Origin: Faecousia sp.
Lineage (GTDB): Bacteria > Bacillota > Clostridia > Oscillospirales > Oscillospiraceae
NCBI GenBank assembly: GCA_029257335.1
Contig: JARIBV010000018.1
Coordinates: 1 to 55,832 of the forward strand
DNA length: 55,832 bases
Direction of reading: 5' to 3'
Below the pieces are notes generated by a model. The model made no database searches. It was not told where the DNA came from and worked only from the letters and a program-made list of their open reading frames with translations. The translations under genes were made by a program, and so were the position numbers. Of the stretch, positions 43,021-52,564 are shown one piece after another (position 1 is the stretch's first letter; every line of letters begins with the position of its first letter).

Positions 43021-46000
43021 TTATTCCACCGATTTCAAGGCCTCTGCCATATTGATTTTTTCCAACTTGAAGTACAGCAGCACATCCACCAGGGCAAAAA
43101 ATACAAAGGTGAGAACCGCCGCCAGCAAATAGGTAACGACCGATGCCTGGGGGGTAAAGTAGACCATATCCACCCGAATATGGCGGATCACGAAGTTCAG
43201 CAGGAGCTTACCGGCCCCCAGACCCACAACACAGCCCATGGCCGTGAGGGCCAGCCCCTCCCGGAACACATAGGAGGCCGCTTCCATGGGGTAGAAGCCC
43301 AGCACCTTGATGGTAGCGATCTCCCGGACCCGTTCCGTAATGTTGATGTTCGTCAGGTTATAGATCACCACGAAGGCCAGCGCCGCCGCACACAGCACAA
43401 TAAGCGCCACGATATAGTTCATACTGTTCATCATGGTCTCGATGCGATTGTTCATATCCCGGCTGACCAGGGTGGACACCACATCCTCCTGCGTCCCCGC
43501 CAGAGCGCCGGCTTCATAGGGGTCCTTCTCCGGCAGCAGCGTCACATAGGCCGTGTTTTTCTCAGCCTCATGGCCCCATTGCTCTGCCGCCGTGTCCTGA
43601 GACAGGATCACATAGTTGTTGATGATATTGTCATAGACGCCTCCCACCACAAGATTCAGCTCTTCCATATCCGTGGTGCGCACAGTCAGAGAGTCCCCCG
43701 CCTCCAGACCCAGATTGCGGGCCAGGCCGTTGCTAATCAGGGCCTCTCCCTGCCCGGGCATGGGGACCGGCTCTCCCTTGCGGTTGAGATTCACGAAACC
43801 CTCAAGACTGTCCTGCGTTACCAGCATCTGCACGCTCTTGGTCTTTCCCCCGGCGGTCAGGTCTGCCATACTCTCGTGGAGGAACAGGGCATCTTCGCAG
43901 CTTTCCTTCATGGCCGTGCGGAAGGCCTCCTGTTTGCTCTCCTCCTGCCCATGGGCAAAGGTCACTGCCATATCATAGAGGGTCACTTCGCTGAACTGCT
44001 GAGAGGCGATATCCACAATGGAATCCCGGAAGCCCAGGCCCGTCACCAGCAGGGCCGTGCAGCCACCCACGCCCACCAACATCATAATCAGCCGCTTTTT
44101 ATACCGGAAGATGTTCCGAATGGCAACCTTTCTCAGGAAGCTCAGGTGCTTCCAAATGGGCAGCCGCTCTAAAATCAGCCGTTTTCCTGCCTTGGGACTC
44201 TTGGGACGAATCAGCTCCGCGGGGACCTCATTCAGTTCTTTCCGGCAGCAAAGCCAGCTCACCAACAGCATACACAGGGTAAAACCGCCGCAAATCCAGA
44301 TGCACTGCCACGGATCCAATGTCAGCCTCACATGGCTGCTGAACTGGTACATGATCTGATATCCTTTAAATATGACCGTGGGAAACACCACGGAGCCAAA
44401 GGCCACGCCGATGATGCAGCCGATCAGCGAAGCACTGCCTGCATAGAACAGATATTTTTTGCTGATGTCCCAGCTGCTGTAGCCCAGGGCCTTCATGACA
44501 CCCATTTGAGTCCGCTCCTCATCCACCATCTTGCTCATGGTGGTGAGGCACACCAGCGCCGCCACCGCAAAGAAGAACAGAGGAAATACCCTTCCCACGC
44601 TTTCCACAATGGAGCTGTCACTTTCATAGCAGACATAGGCCACATTGGTATTCCGGTCCAGCAGAAACACCTCCGGAAGCGCCATGGTTTCCAGCTTTCG
44701 GGCACCGGTTTCCAGAAGGTATTGGCTTGCCTCCAACTTCCGCTTTCCCTGGCCCAGCTGCTCCATGGCCTTGGTGAGCCCCTCCCGGAATTTCAGATAG
44801 CCCTCTTGCCACTTGGCACGGCCCTCTTTCAGCTGGGCCTCTCCTGAGGCCAGCTTGGCCCGGTTGCTTTCCAGCTCTTTTTTCCCGTTTTCCAGTTCCA
44901 TCTGCGCAGCGGTCAGGGTGGCCTCCGCCGCTGCGAAGCGGTCATCTGCCTGATTGCGGGCAGACTGGAGACTGAAGAAGCCGTCTTCGATCTGGGCCAG
45001 GCCGCTTTCCGCCTCCTGCTTCTTATCCAGCAGATCCTGCCGCTGAGCTTCCAACTCCGCCTTCGTGGCCTCCAGCTCCTGCTTTTTTTCTGTAAGTTGG
45101 GCCTGTTTGGCCTCAAGATCGGCCACCTGGGCTTCCATCTCCGGAATTTTGGCCTCCAGCTCTGCCTTGGTCAGGAGAAGGTTTTGGTCCTCCGGATTCT
45201 CTTCCAGCGCCTGTTCCACTTTTTCCAGAAGCTCCCGGGCACTGCTGAGGGCGGCATTTGCCAGATTCAGGCTCATTTCCAGAGGGCCCTGGGCCTGCTC
45301 GATCTGCTGCAAACCGCTGTCAACCTGGGCAAGGCCCGCTTCCAGCTTGGGAAGTCCTGCCTCCAGCTGACGCAGCCCCTCCTGGATCTTATTTCGGTTT
45401 TCCGTCAGCTTGGCCTCATTTTTTGCCAGTTCTTCATAGGCCGCTGCCTTCTGCTGCTGCAGCTGCACCCGGTTGCTCGCCAGGGTCGTTTCCCCTTCCG
45501 TCAGCTTGGCCTCGGCCTCCTCTATGGCCTTGTATCCTTGCGGCAGTTTCGTTTCCTGTTCATCCAGAAGCTTCTTGTTTTCCTGCAAGGTGCGCCATCC
45601 CTGACGCAGCTGAGAGACCGCTTCATAGTGCCCCGCTTCGTATTCGTTCATCCCCTTGGAATACTCCGCCCATCCCTCTTCAAGCTCCCGGGAAGCATCC
45701 TCCACCAGGGTATCATAGCGTTTCCGGGCCAGCTCCTGGGCCTGAGGCTCCAGATCCTTCTCCCAGTCCTCCAAAAACGCCTCATATTCCGGGGAATATA
45801 TGGTGTGATCTTGATCCAGCTTCAGATACACATCCGTATAAACCCCACCCGTATCCAGAGTCCCGTCTGCCACATAGAGATATGCTGCAATGGCACCGCT
45901 GCCCACTGTGGTGCTGCCCCGTTCAAAGTTCATGAACAAAGGGGAGGTGCACAGGCCCACGATGGTCAGCTCCCGCTCCTTCACCCAGTCCAGGGACTCC

Positions 46001-46473
46001 TTCTTATTGGATGGGCATACCGAAATGGTGGTTCCCAGTGCTTTTTCCGAAAAATACAGGCTGTCTGCCAGACATTCTCCCGGCCTCTGGGGAAGCCGTC
46101 CCTTTGTGATCATGGGCACATTGATCTCTCCGGGCATGGACATGACCCGAATGGCCATTTCTCTTTCCGCCCCCTGGGGGAGCATCAGCAAATCCACGGA
46201 TACCGCCCCTTCGGCGCTTCTCAGTTCCGGTCTCTGCCCAAGAGCCTCCACTTCCTCCTGGGTAAAGCCATAGGGATTTAACACCCGAAGATCAAACATG
46301 GCTTGGCTGTCCACATAGTCCTGCAGGGTAGAGAGCATCGCCGGGGTCGTCACCTGCAGTCCCACCAGAAAGCCTGCACCCAGGGCAATAATGGCCACAA
46401 TGGCCAGAAACCGCCCCATTGATTTTCGGATCGAACGGCGCAAATCCCGCCCCATTGCCGTCTTTTTCACCAT
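43021..46473 (-). CDS. FtsX/MacB-type ABC transporter permease with large extracellular coiled coil
   Basis: 1150 aa. An N-terminal membrane helix (FLAIVAIIALGAGFLVGLQ) is followed by a MacB-like extracellular domain (to about residue 220) and then a very long Glu/Gln/Lys-rich coiled coil (about 220-600). An FtsX domain with three helices follows (about 625-755), then a second extracellular domain, and a final FtsX domain (about 1010-1141). This duplicated FtsX layout belongs to exporters or mechanotransmission complexes rather than importers; the coiled coil could reach through the wall. Its start overlaps the ATPase gene by 7 nt, so they are translationally coupled. Substrate unknown. Confidence 0.88.
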   Translation of the reverse strand: MVKKTAMGRDLRRSIRKSMGRFLAIVAIIALGAGFLVGLQVTTPAMLSTLQDYVDSQAMFDLRVLNPYGFTQEEVEALGQRPELRSAEGAVSVDLLMLPQGAEREMAIRVMSMPGEINVPMITKGRLPQRPGECLADSLYFSEKALGTTISVCPSNKKESLDWVKERELTIVGLCTSPLFMNFERGSTTVGSGAIAAYLYVADGTLDTGGVYTDVYLKLDQDHTIYSPEYEAFLEDWEKDLEPQAQELARKRYDTLVEDASRELEEGWAEYSKGMNEYEAGHYEAVSQLRQGWRTLQENKKLLDEQETKLPQGYKAIEEAEAKLTEGETTLASNRVQLQQQKAAAYEELAKNEAKLTENRNKIQEGLRQLEAGLPKLEAGLAQVDSGLQQIEQAQGPLEMSLNLANAALSSARELLEKVEQALEENPEDQNLLLTKAELEAKIPEMEAQVADLEAKQAQLTEKKQELEATKAELEAQRQDLLDKKQEAESGLAQIEDGFFSLQSARNQADDRFAAAEATLTAAQMELENGKKELESNRAKLASGEAQLKEGRAKWQEGYLKFREGLTKAMEQLGQGKRKLEASQYLLETGARKLETMALPEVFLLDRNTNVAYVCYESDSSIVESVGRVFPLFFFAVAALVCLTTMSKMVDEERTQMGVMKALGYSSWDISKKYLFYAGSASLIGCIIGVAFGSVVFPTVIFKGYQIMYQFSSHVRLTLDPWQCIWICGGFTLCMLLVSWLCCRKELNEVPAELIRPKSPKAGKRLILERLPIWKHLSFLRKVAIRNIFRYKKRLIMMLVGVGGCTALLVTGLGFRDSIVDIASQQFSEVTLYDMAVTFAHGQEESKQEAFRTAMKESCEDALFLHESMADLTAGGKTKSVQMLVTQDSLEGFVNLNRKGEPVPMPGQGEALISNGLARNLGLEAGDSLTVRTTDMEELNLVVGGVYDNIINNYVILSQDTAAEQWGHEAEKNTAYVTLLPEKDPYEAGALAGTQEDVVSTLVSRDMNNRIETMMNSMNYIVALIVLCAAALAFVVIYNLTNINITERVREIATIKVLGFYPMEAASYVFREGLALTAMGCVVGLGAGKLLLNFVIRHIRVDMVYFTPQASVVTYLLAAVLTFVFFALVDVLLYFKLEKINMAEALKSVE

Positions 46474-47168
46474 TCAATCTCCGCAACAGGCCTGGGATTG
46501 GGATTCACTGCGGTGGAGGCCACAGTTCCATTTTTTACATGGATCACCCGGTCGGCCATATCGGTCAGGGCGGAATTGTGGGTAATAATGATAATGGTCA
46601 TTCCCGTGGAACGGCCCGTGTCCTGCAAAAGCTTCAAAATGGCTTTGCCGGTGTGATAGTCCAGAGCGCCTGTGGGTTCGTCGCAGAGCAGGAGCTTCGG
46701 ATTCTTCGCCAAGGCCCTGGCGATTGCCACTCTTTGCTGTTCTCCGCCGGAAAGCTGGGCTGGGAAATTCTTCATCCGGTCCTGCAAGCCCACATCCTTC
46801 AGAACCTGAGCCGGGTCCAGAGGATTTTTGCAGATCTGGCTGGCCAGCTCTACATTTTCCAGCGCGGTCAAATTCTGAACCAGGTTATAAAACTGGAACA
46901 CAAATCCCACCTCCTGCCGCCGATAGGTGGTAAGCTGCCGCTTCTGGTAGCCGGAAATCTCCTGTCCGTCCAGAAACACCTGCCCGGTGGTCAAAGTGTC
47001 CATCCCTCCCAAAATATTCAGCAGTGTGGTTTTTCCCGCACCGGAGGGACCTACGATCACACACAGCTCCCCTTTTTCCACTTCAAAGCTGGCGTTTTTC
47101 AGGGCCTGTACCTGAACCTGTCCGGTGCCATAGGTTTTCCCCACATCCTTAAACTCTACAAATGCCAT
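46467..47168 (-). CDS. ABC transporter ATPase (MacB/LolD type)
   Basis: 233 aa with Walker [12 protein letters not shown]-loop FVFQFYNL, signature [15 protein letters not shown], Walker [13 protein letters not shown] and H-loop IIITHN. The LolD/MacB subgroup pairs with FtsX permeases such as the one directly downstream. AGGAGATGAT precedes the ATG. A possible promoter TTGATA-17-TTGTAT lies 20-60 nt upstream but is weak. Confidence 0.93.
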   Translation of the reverse strand: MAFVEFKDVGKTYGTGQVQVQALKNASFEVEKGELCVIVGPSGAGKTTLLNILGGMDTLTTGQVFLDGQEISGYQKRQLTTYRRQEVGFVFQFYNLVQNLTALENVELASQICKNPLDPAQVLKDVGLQDRMKNFPAQLSGGEQQRVAIARALAKNPKLLLCDEPTGALDYHTGKAILKLLQDTGRSTGMTIIIITHNSALTDMADRVIHVKNGTVASTAVNPNPRPVAEIEW

Positions 47169-47365
47169 CTCGTATCATCTCCTATGGAGTTATATAATAA
47201 GAGTATACAATACCTTCCCTTTCTTTTTATCAACATTCTGTAAAGACAGCTATAAAAGATTTTATTTCTCATTCTCCATTCAGTAGAATTTTTCTGCAAG
47301 ATGTGATATAATATCCGAACTAATCAGCCTTGATATAAAAAATCCGGCTGAACAGGAGGGGTATT

Positions 47366-48316
47366 ATGAAAACAGCATTGGTCATCTTGGCCGCCGGGAT
47401 CGGTGCCCGCTACGGAAAAGGAATCAAACAGCTGGAGCCTGTGGGCCCAACAGGGGAAATTATCATCGATTATTCCATTCACGATGCAATCGAAGCAGGA
47501 TTTAATAAAATCGTCTTTATCATCCGCCGGGATATTGAGGCGGACTTCCGGGAGGTCATCGGCAACCGGATCGAAGCCATTTGCCAAACCCTTGGGGTAG
47601 AAGTTGCCTATGCCTATCAGGACATCCGGGACCTGCCGCAGGGATTCCAGGTTCCGGAGGACCGGGTAAAGCCCTGGGGAACTGGGCACGCCCTGCTTGC
47701 CTGCCGGGAAGTGCTCCATGAGCCCTTTGCCGTCATCAACGCCGATGACTACTACGGAAAAGAGGCCATGGTGCAGCTCTATCACTTCCTGCAAAACTAC
47801 GACGAAAGCCGTGCCTTTGAATTTGCTTTGGCAGGTTTTGTCCTGCGTAACACGCTGTCTGATTTCGGCGGCGTGACCCGGGGCGTGTGTCAGGTGGATG
47901 CCCAGGGCTATCTGGAGGGAGTCAACGAGACCCGCAACATTATGAAGCTTCCTCAGGGCCCCGGTGCCAAACAGGCCGACGGCAGCTTCCTGCCTCTGGA
48001 TCCTGAATGCTATGTATCCATGAATATGTGGGCCATGACACCGGCCTTCCTTCATGAGCTGGAGCAGGGCTTTTGTGCCTTCCTGAAAAATCCCGACCTG
48101 AATCCGTGCAAGGATGAGTTCCTGATTCCCATTTTTGTGGACCAGCTTCTCAAGGCAGGAAAGGTCCGGGTGCAGGTTCTGCCCACGCAGGACAAGTGGT
48201 TCGGTGTGACCTACCATGAGGATCAGCCCGCTGTGGCAGAGGCCTTCCGCCGTCTCATTGCCCAGGGCGTTTATCGCCCCGATCTCTTTCAGGATCTGCT
48301 TTCCAGCGAAACCTGA
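47366..48316 (+). CDS. Nucleotidyltransferase (sugar-phosphate NTP transferase family)
   Basis: 316 aa. The N-terminal Rossmann-like nucleotide-binding motif is LAAGIGARYGKGIKQLEPVG, an NTP-transferase variant. The metal-binding aspartates sit in VINADDYYG (about residue 128), and WGTGHALLAC and VNETRNI are further conserved blocks. Length and layout suit an enzyme making NDP-sugars or a sugar-1-phosphate nucleotide for surface glycans, but the substrate cannot be read. AGGAGGGG precedes the ATG, with TATAAT at about 47306-47311 and only a poor -35. Confidence 0.82.
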   Translation: MKTALVILAAGIGARYGKGIKQLEPVGPTGEIIIDYSIHDAIEAGFNKIVFIIRRDIEADFREVIGNRIEAICQTLGVEVAYAYQDIRDLPQGFQVPEDRVKPWGTGHALLACREVLHEPFAVINADDYYGKEAMVQLYHFLQNYDESRAFEFALAGFVLRNTLSDFGGVTRGVCQVDAQGYLEGVNETRNIMKLPQGPGAKQADGSFLPLDPECYVSMNMWAMTPAFLHELEQGFCAFLKNPDLNPCKDEFLIPIFVDQLLKAGKVRVQVLPTQDKWFGVTYHEDQPAVAEAFRRLIAQGVYRPDLFQDLLSSET

Positions 48317-48327
48317 GTCAAAACTTA

Positions 48328-48369
48328 CCGGGGGGTCTGCCTCTTTTGGTGGCAGACCCCCCGGTTTTT
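48328..48369. terminator. Terminator between the nucleotidyltransferase and rubrerythrin
   Basis: 14-bp stem CCGGGGGGTCTGCC/GGCAGACCCCCCGG (48328-48341 with 48351-48364) then T5 on the plus strand; it also serves the converging gene. Confidence 0.85.
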
Positions 48370-48375
48370 ACGGCG

Positions 48376-48966
48376 TTATTCCCTTTGCTCCTCCTTGGCC
48401 TCTGCCCATCCTTTAGGCTTCCGGCACACAGGACAATGCTCCGCCGGGCTTGTGGCAGTGTAGGTATAGCCGCAGTTGAGGCACTTCCACTGCACCGCCT
48501 TCGGCTTATCATAGATGGTTCCCTGATTGAGCTGGAACTCATACTGCAAAAAGGTCTTATGATGCGTCTGCTCCACAGATGCAATCATGGTGAAAAGCTG
48601 TGCCACCTGAGGAAACCCCTCCTGTCGGGCCGTTTGCGCAAAAGCGGGATAGATCCGTGTGAACTCCTCTTCCTCCCCGTGGGCGGCAAATCCCAGATTT
48701 TCCACCGTATTGCCCAGGGGGAAGGGATATCCCGCATCCAGATTCACATTTTCCTGGGCCGGATGACCCAGGTCCTTCATGGCCTCCAGAAACTCCTCCG
48801 CATGGGCCCGTTCATTGTCTGCGGTCTGTTCAAAAATCCGGGCCAGATGCTCCTGCCCCTGCTTTCGGGCAACCTGTGCATAAATGGTATATCGGTTTCT
48901 TGCCTGAGATTCTCCGGCAAAGGCCCGGGCCAGGTTGATTCTGGTCTCCGAGTTCAAAAAATCCAT
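48376..48966 (-). CDS. rbr: Rubrerythrin
   Basis: 196 aa, a classic rubrerythrin: a four-helix diiron domain with Glu19, the ExxH pairs Glu52/His55 and Glu132/His135, and a C-terminal rubredoxin domain with CLNC (Cys162, Cys165) and CPVC (Cys178, Cys181). It reduces hydrogen peroxide in anaerobes using electrons from rubredoxin or NADH oxidoreductases. GGAGGC lies before the ATG. Monocistronic, with an inverted repeat close to the ribosome site that may be an oxidative-stress operator. Confidence 0.96.
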   Translation of the reverse strand: MDFLNSETRINLARAFAGESQARNRYTIYAQVARKQGQEHLARIFEQTADNERAHAEEFLEAMKDLGHPAQENVNLDAGYPFPLGNTVENLGFAAHGEEEEFTRIYPAFAQTARQEGFPQVAQLFTMIASVEQTHHKTFLQYEFQLNQGTIYDKPKAVQWKCLNCGYTYTATSPAEHCPVCRKPKGWAEAKEEQRE

Positions 48967-48981
48967 AAAATCGCCTCCAAA

Positions 48982-49002
48982 ACATTCTCATATTCAGAAT
49001 GT
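48982..49002. promoter_or_regulatory. Inverted repeat upstream of rubrerythrin
   Basis: ACATTCT-N7-AGAATGT, perfect 7-bp arms, 16 nt upstream of the rbr start and just before its ribosome site. It is not the 7-1-7 PerR box. Between here and aspS (49003-49234) no confident gene is seen; a 42-codon minus frame (49164-49036) with a fair ribosome site is possible but unsupported. Confidence 0.35.
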
Positions 49003-49229
49003 CCAGAGGCGGTTCCTTTTATCCATAAATGGCAGCTATTTTATTCCAAGATCAGATATGAAGTTGAAATGCGCCAAATTCAAAGAGGCCCTGCCCCTAC
49101 CGAAGCCTTCCTTCTTTTTCCAATCCGGCAAACGCCTGTTGAATATAGTAAACCAGTTTTCCATTTCCTCTCTCCCCCGCTCCGGTTTTCTAACCCTGAT
49201 TATAGCATGAAGAACCATAATTTCCATAG

Positions 49230-49270
49230 AAAAACACCCGGTACCCAGAAAAATCCCTGTGTACCGGGTG
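49230..49270 (-). terminator. Terminator of aspS
   Basis: Stem CACCCGGTAC/GTACCGGGTG (49235-49244 with 49261-49270), 16-nt loop, T5 on the minus strand. Confidence 0.8.
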
Positions 49271-49299
49271 ATCTTTTTCATTCCACGGATGCGCTTGTC

Positions 49300-51072
49300 T
49301 TACTCTTCCACATTGATCTTGATGTGGACATCATCCAGCTGCTTCTGCTCGACGCAGCCGGGAGCACCCATCATCAGGTCCTGTGCATTCTTGTTCATGG
49401 GGAAGGTAATGACCTCACGGATGGACTCCTCACCGGTGAGGAGCATCACGATCCGGTCAATTCCGGGGGCTGCACCGGCATGGGGAGGAGCGCCATAGGT
49501 AAAGGCGTTGTACATGGCGGGGAACTTGGCCTTCACATCCTCTTCCCCCAGACCCACCTGCTGGAAAGCCTTGACCATGATCTCAGGATCATGGTTCCGG
49601 ACTGCGCCGGAGGCGGTCTCATAGCCGTTGCACACCAGGTCATACTGGTTTGCGTTGATTTGCAGCAGCTTTTCCACATCTCCCTGGGCATCCTCCAGCG
49701 CTTTCACGCCGCCCTGAGGCATGGAGAAGGGGTTGTGGCAGAACTCCAGCTGGCCGGACTCTTCGCCCATCTCATACATGGGGAAATCCACGATCCAGCA
49801 CAGAGCGTACTGATTCTCGTCAAAGTGGCCGGGAATCCGGGTGCCCATCAGCTTCCGGATCACGCCGGCGGTCTTCTGGGCAGCAGACTTCTTGCCGGCA
49901 GCCATGCAGACAAAGGAACCGGGCTTCAGATTCAGCTTGGCAGTCATGGCATCTTTGCAGTCTGCCAGGAACTTGGACACACCGCCGGTAAAGCTGCCGT
50001 TCTCGTCCACCTTGACCCAGCAGGCCTTGTTGCCGGTGGTGACTTCCACATCGGCCAGGAGCTTATCGATCCACTTTCTTCCCTGATCGAAGTTGTCCAC
50101 GGCCACGGCCTTGACGGTGGCATTCTCAAAGGGGCCGAAGCCGCAGCCCTGCACCTCATTGGTGACGTCCTGAATTTCCAGATCGATTCGCAGATCGGGC
50201 TTGTCGGAGCCGTAGCGCTCCATGGCCTCATTGAAGGGAATGTGGCGGAAGGGGGCCTCAGAGACCCGCTCATACTTACCGAACTTCTGGAACACAGGCC
50301 GCAGGACCTCTTCCAGGGTGGTGAGCACATCCTCCTGCGTGGCGAAGGCCATTTCCATATCCAGCTGATAGAACTCGCCGGGAGTCCGGTCAGCACGGGC
50401 ATCCTCATCCCGGAAGCAGGGCGCAATCTGGAAATAACGGTCAAAACCAGAGGTCATGAGCAGCTGCTTAAACTGCTGAGGAGCCTGAGGCAGGGCATAG
50501 AACTTGCCGGGATGGTTCCGGGCAGGCACCAGATAGTCACGGGCGCCCTCAGGAGAGGAGCTGGTGAGGATGGGGGTGGTGATCTCCAGGAACCCATGCT
50601 CGGTCATGGCCTGCCGAATGGCGGCAACCACATTGCACCGCAGAATGATATTATTCTTGACGGCGGGGTTCCGCAGATCCAGATAGCGGTATTTAAGACG
50701 GGTATTTTCGTCGGCCTCTCTGGACTTGTTGATCTCAAAGGGCAGCTGATTGTGGTGGCACTTGCCCAGCACAGCAATCTGCGTGGGAGCCACCTCAATG
50801 TCACCGGTGGGGAGCTTGGGGTTCTTGCTGGCTCTCTCCCGGACGGTGCCGGTGACGGAAATGGTGGATTCCTTATTGATGGACTTGATGATCTTCATCA
50901 TGTCCTCGGTCTCCACCACCACCTGGGTGGTACCGTAGAAGTCCCGCAGGACCAGGAATGCAAAGTTGGCGCCCACTTCCCGGACATTTTCCAGCCAGCC
51001 GGTGAGAGTCACCTGCTTGCCGGCGTCGGAAAGGCGCAGCTCGCCGCAGTTATGGGTTCTGGATTGGAACAT
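49300..51072 (-). CDS. aspS: Aspartyl-tRNA synthetase
   Basis: 590 aa, the bacterial-type length. An N-terminal OB-fold anticodon-binding domain (VTLTGWLENVREVGANFAFL), class II motif 2 around FRDEDARADRTPGEFYQLD, the bacterial GAD insertion (about 300-420), and motif 3 near AAPGIDRIVMLLTGEESIREV. It charges tRNA-Asp. The ATG at 51072 follows AGGAGGAAGG; the open frame extends upstream to 51153 but overlaps the promoter. No T-box motif is seen before it. Whether it also charges tRNA-Asn cannot be read. Confidence 0.96.
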   Translation of the reverse strand: MFQSRTHNCGELRLSDAGKQVTLTGWLENVREVGANFAFLVLRDFYGTTQVVVETEDMMKIIKSINKESTISVTGTVRERASKNPKLPTGDIEVAPTQIAVLGKCHHNQLPFEINKSREADENTRLKYRYLDLRNPAVKNNIILRCNVVAAIRQAMTEHGFLEITTPILTSSSPEGARDYLVPARNHPGKFYALPQAPQQFKQLLMTSGFDRYFQIAPCFRDEDARADRTPGEFYQLDMEMAFATQEDVLTTLEEVLRPVFQKFGKYERVSEAPFRHIPFNEAMERYGSDKPDLRIDLEIQDVTNEVQGCGFGPFENATVKAVAVDNFDQGRKWIDKLLADVEVTTGNKACWVKVDENGSFTGGVSKFLADCKDAMTAKLNLKPGSFVCMAAGKKSAAQKTAGVIRKLMGTRIPGHFDENQYALCWIVDFPMYEMGEESGQLEFCHNPFSMPQGGVKALEDAQGDVEKLLQINANQYDLVCNGYETASGAVRNHDPEIMVKAFQQVGLGEEDVKAKFPAMYNAFTYGAPPHAGAAPGIDRIVMLLTGEESIREVITFPMNKNAQDLMMGAPGCVEQKQLDDVHIKINVEE

Positions 51073-51124
51073 ATGGATTCCTTCCTCCTGTAAAACTGGC
51101 CCCGCAGGGCCCAAATTTTGATTT

Positions 51125-51153
51125 ATTGTCTCACAAATCGAGGCGGTTGTCAA
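51125..51153 (-). promoter_or_regulatory. Promoter of aspS
   Basis: TTGACA (51153-51148), 17 nt, GACAAT (51130-51125), about 50 nt before the ATG. Confidence 0.6.
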
Positions 51154-51242
51154 TCATTTTAGGCAGAAACGATTCCTGCGTGTGCTGCCCTTCCCACACA
51201 ATTCCCGCCCTCTTTCAGAGCTGGCTCCTTTTATACATTGTG

Positions 51243-51272
51243 TTGACTTACCGATACCCGTTGTGGTATAAC
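51243..51272 (+). promoter_or_regulatory. Promoter-like sequence before the small frameshifted gene
   Basis: TTGACT (51243-51248), 18 nt, TATAAC (51267-51272). Nothing else is recognised between 51154 and 51380, apart from a weak AGTTAGT-like half-site near 51283-51289. Confidence 0.4.
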
Positions 51273-51380
51273 GGCACCGCCAAGTTAGTTCAGAATAACC
51301 ACCTTGATAAAAGCAGGCATTCTTTTCCGCACTGCAACCATTTGTGATGCGAAAATCCATAAAATATGAGGGATTGTCCT

Positions 51381-51553
51381 ATGGAAAAGAAAAGACTTTT
51401 GGGAACAATTTTCCGGCTGGCCGGAGCTGTATTGGGGCAGTGGCCGCCGGGATCAGCTTCAGTGAAGGAAACATCGGCTTTGCCTGGGTGCAGGTAGTAC
51501 TGTCCGTGGCAGGTCATTTCCGGCATAATGAGAACGAGCAGACTGCCGCCTGA
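51381..51553 (+). pseudogene. Small membrane protein gene, probably frameshifted
   Basis: From ATG 51381 (GAGGG 7-8 nt upstream) the frame reads MEKKRLLGTIFRLAGAVLG, then turns into non-hydrophobic sequence. Adding one G to the GGGG run at 51434-51437 joins it to a second frame reading GAVAAGISFSEGNIGFAWVQ and ending at TGA 51553. The joined 57-residue product would be a two-helix hydrophobic peptide. A sequencing error or a real frameshift in the G-run are both possible. I do not recognise a family. The stretch 51554-51682 downstream shows nothing. Confidence 0.35.
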
Positions 51554-51682
51554 ATCGCCCTTCCAGCGGTCTGTAATTTTGAAAGCCGGGGACATATTTT
51601 CCTTTCCGGATTGCAAAACACGATCCTTTTTAGCATCTTCACTAAAGCGCGAACATATTACATGTATAAAAGCAGGCGAATA

Positions 51683-52366
51683 CTAATTAAAATTCTGCTC
51701 CAACAACTGCGTAACAATTTTAAGACACACATCTGAGGACTTCCGATACATTGCAAGAAATTCTTCTTTTCCTCCATTCAGGCTATCAGAAATCCCTTTA
51801 ATAAACAAAACACCAACGCCGTGCATATCCGCAGTTAAAAGAATTCCGGCTGCCTCCATTTCTATTATTTCGCAGTTAAAATCTCGGTTAATCTGCTGTT
51901 TTTCTTCCGCAGTACTCACGAATTTAGTACCTGAAGCGCAGTTCACTCTACGAAGGCCGGGAATGATTTGTAATGCATTTTGAATCAGCCTCTCATCCGC
52001 TTTTAAATAAACAGATGGATACTCAAGATGTCTGCCTATTTCACAGCCATCTACCTCTGAAGTATCAAAGGTATAATCAACCACATGATCCACCAAACAC
52101 ACCTGCTGCAGCCCGATCTCTTCTGTCAGTGCTCCCACAATTCCAAAGTTAATGATAAAATCAACTTGATAGACAGAAATCAAAATTTCCGTAGCAGCAG
52201 CTGCCTTGATTTGACCGCATCCAGAATGGATCGCTATCATCCGATTCCCATTTATTTCGTAAATATACACATCGAATTTCCCAATTCGATCCATTTGAAC
52301 ATGGATAAATTCTGATTCTAATAAGCTATCAATTTCCACAGCAATTAAAAGCCCTATTTTCTTCAT
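51683..52366 (-). CDS. MTA/SAH nucleosidase-like phosphorylase-superfamily protein
   Basis: 227 aa. The nucleoside phosphorylase/MtnN fold is shown by the N-terminal IGLLIAVEID, INFGIVGAL in the middle, the purine-site segment CEIIEMEAAGI, and the catalytic-Asp region GISDSLNGGKEE. MtnN enzymes cleave 5'-methylthioadenosine and S-adenosylhomocysteine, but the sequence is divergent and another nucleoside could be the substrate. The gene is visibly richer in A/T than its neighbours, suggesting transfer. GGAGG lies 5 nt before the ATG. Confidence 0.75.
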   Translation of the reverse strand: MKKIGLLIAVEIDSLLESEFIHVQMDRIGKFDVYIYEINGNRMIAIHSGCGQIKAAAATEILISVYQVDFIINFGIVGALTEEIGLQQVCLVDHVVDYTFDTSEVDGCEIGRHLEYPSVYLKADERLIQNALQIIPGLRRVNCASGTKFVSTAEEKQQINRDFNCEIIEMEAAGILLTADMHGVGVLFIKGISDSLNGGKEEFLAMYRKSSDVCLKIVTQLLEQNFN

Positions 52367-52564
52367 TTTGCCCTCCGCTTCATCTTCTTACCCAGCATAT
52401 GGTTTATACGCCATGCAGATTGTACCCAGCACAGCCACCGAAAGCCGATTCCAAAGTCTTTTATCAATCTGTATCTGCACGGTCTTGTCTGAATGAAATC
52501 CCCGGTTTTTCTTATATCTTTCTCTGCTGCCCCGGGCAATCTGCAAAATGGCTTTTCCCGCCAC

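Noticed and set aside
49036..49164. 42-codon minus-strand frame between rbr and aspS
   Set aside because: Fair ribosome site but no family, no clear promoter and no hydrophobic or conserved pattern.
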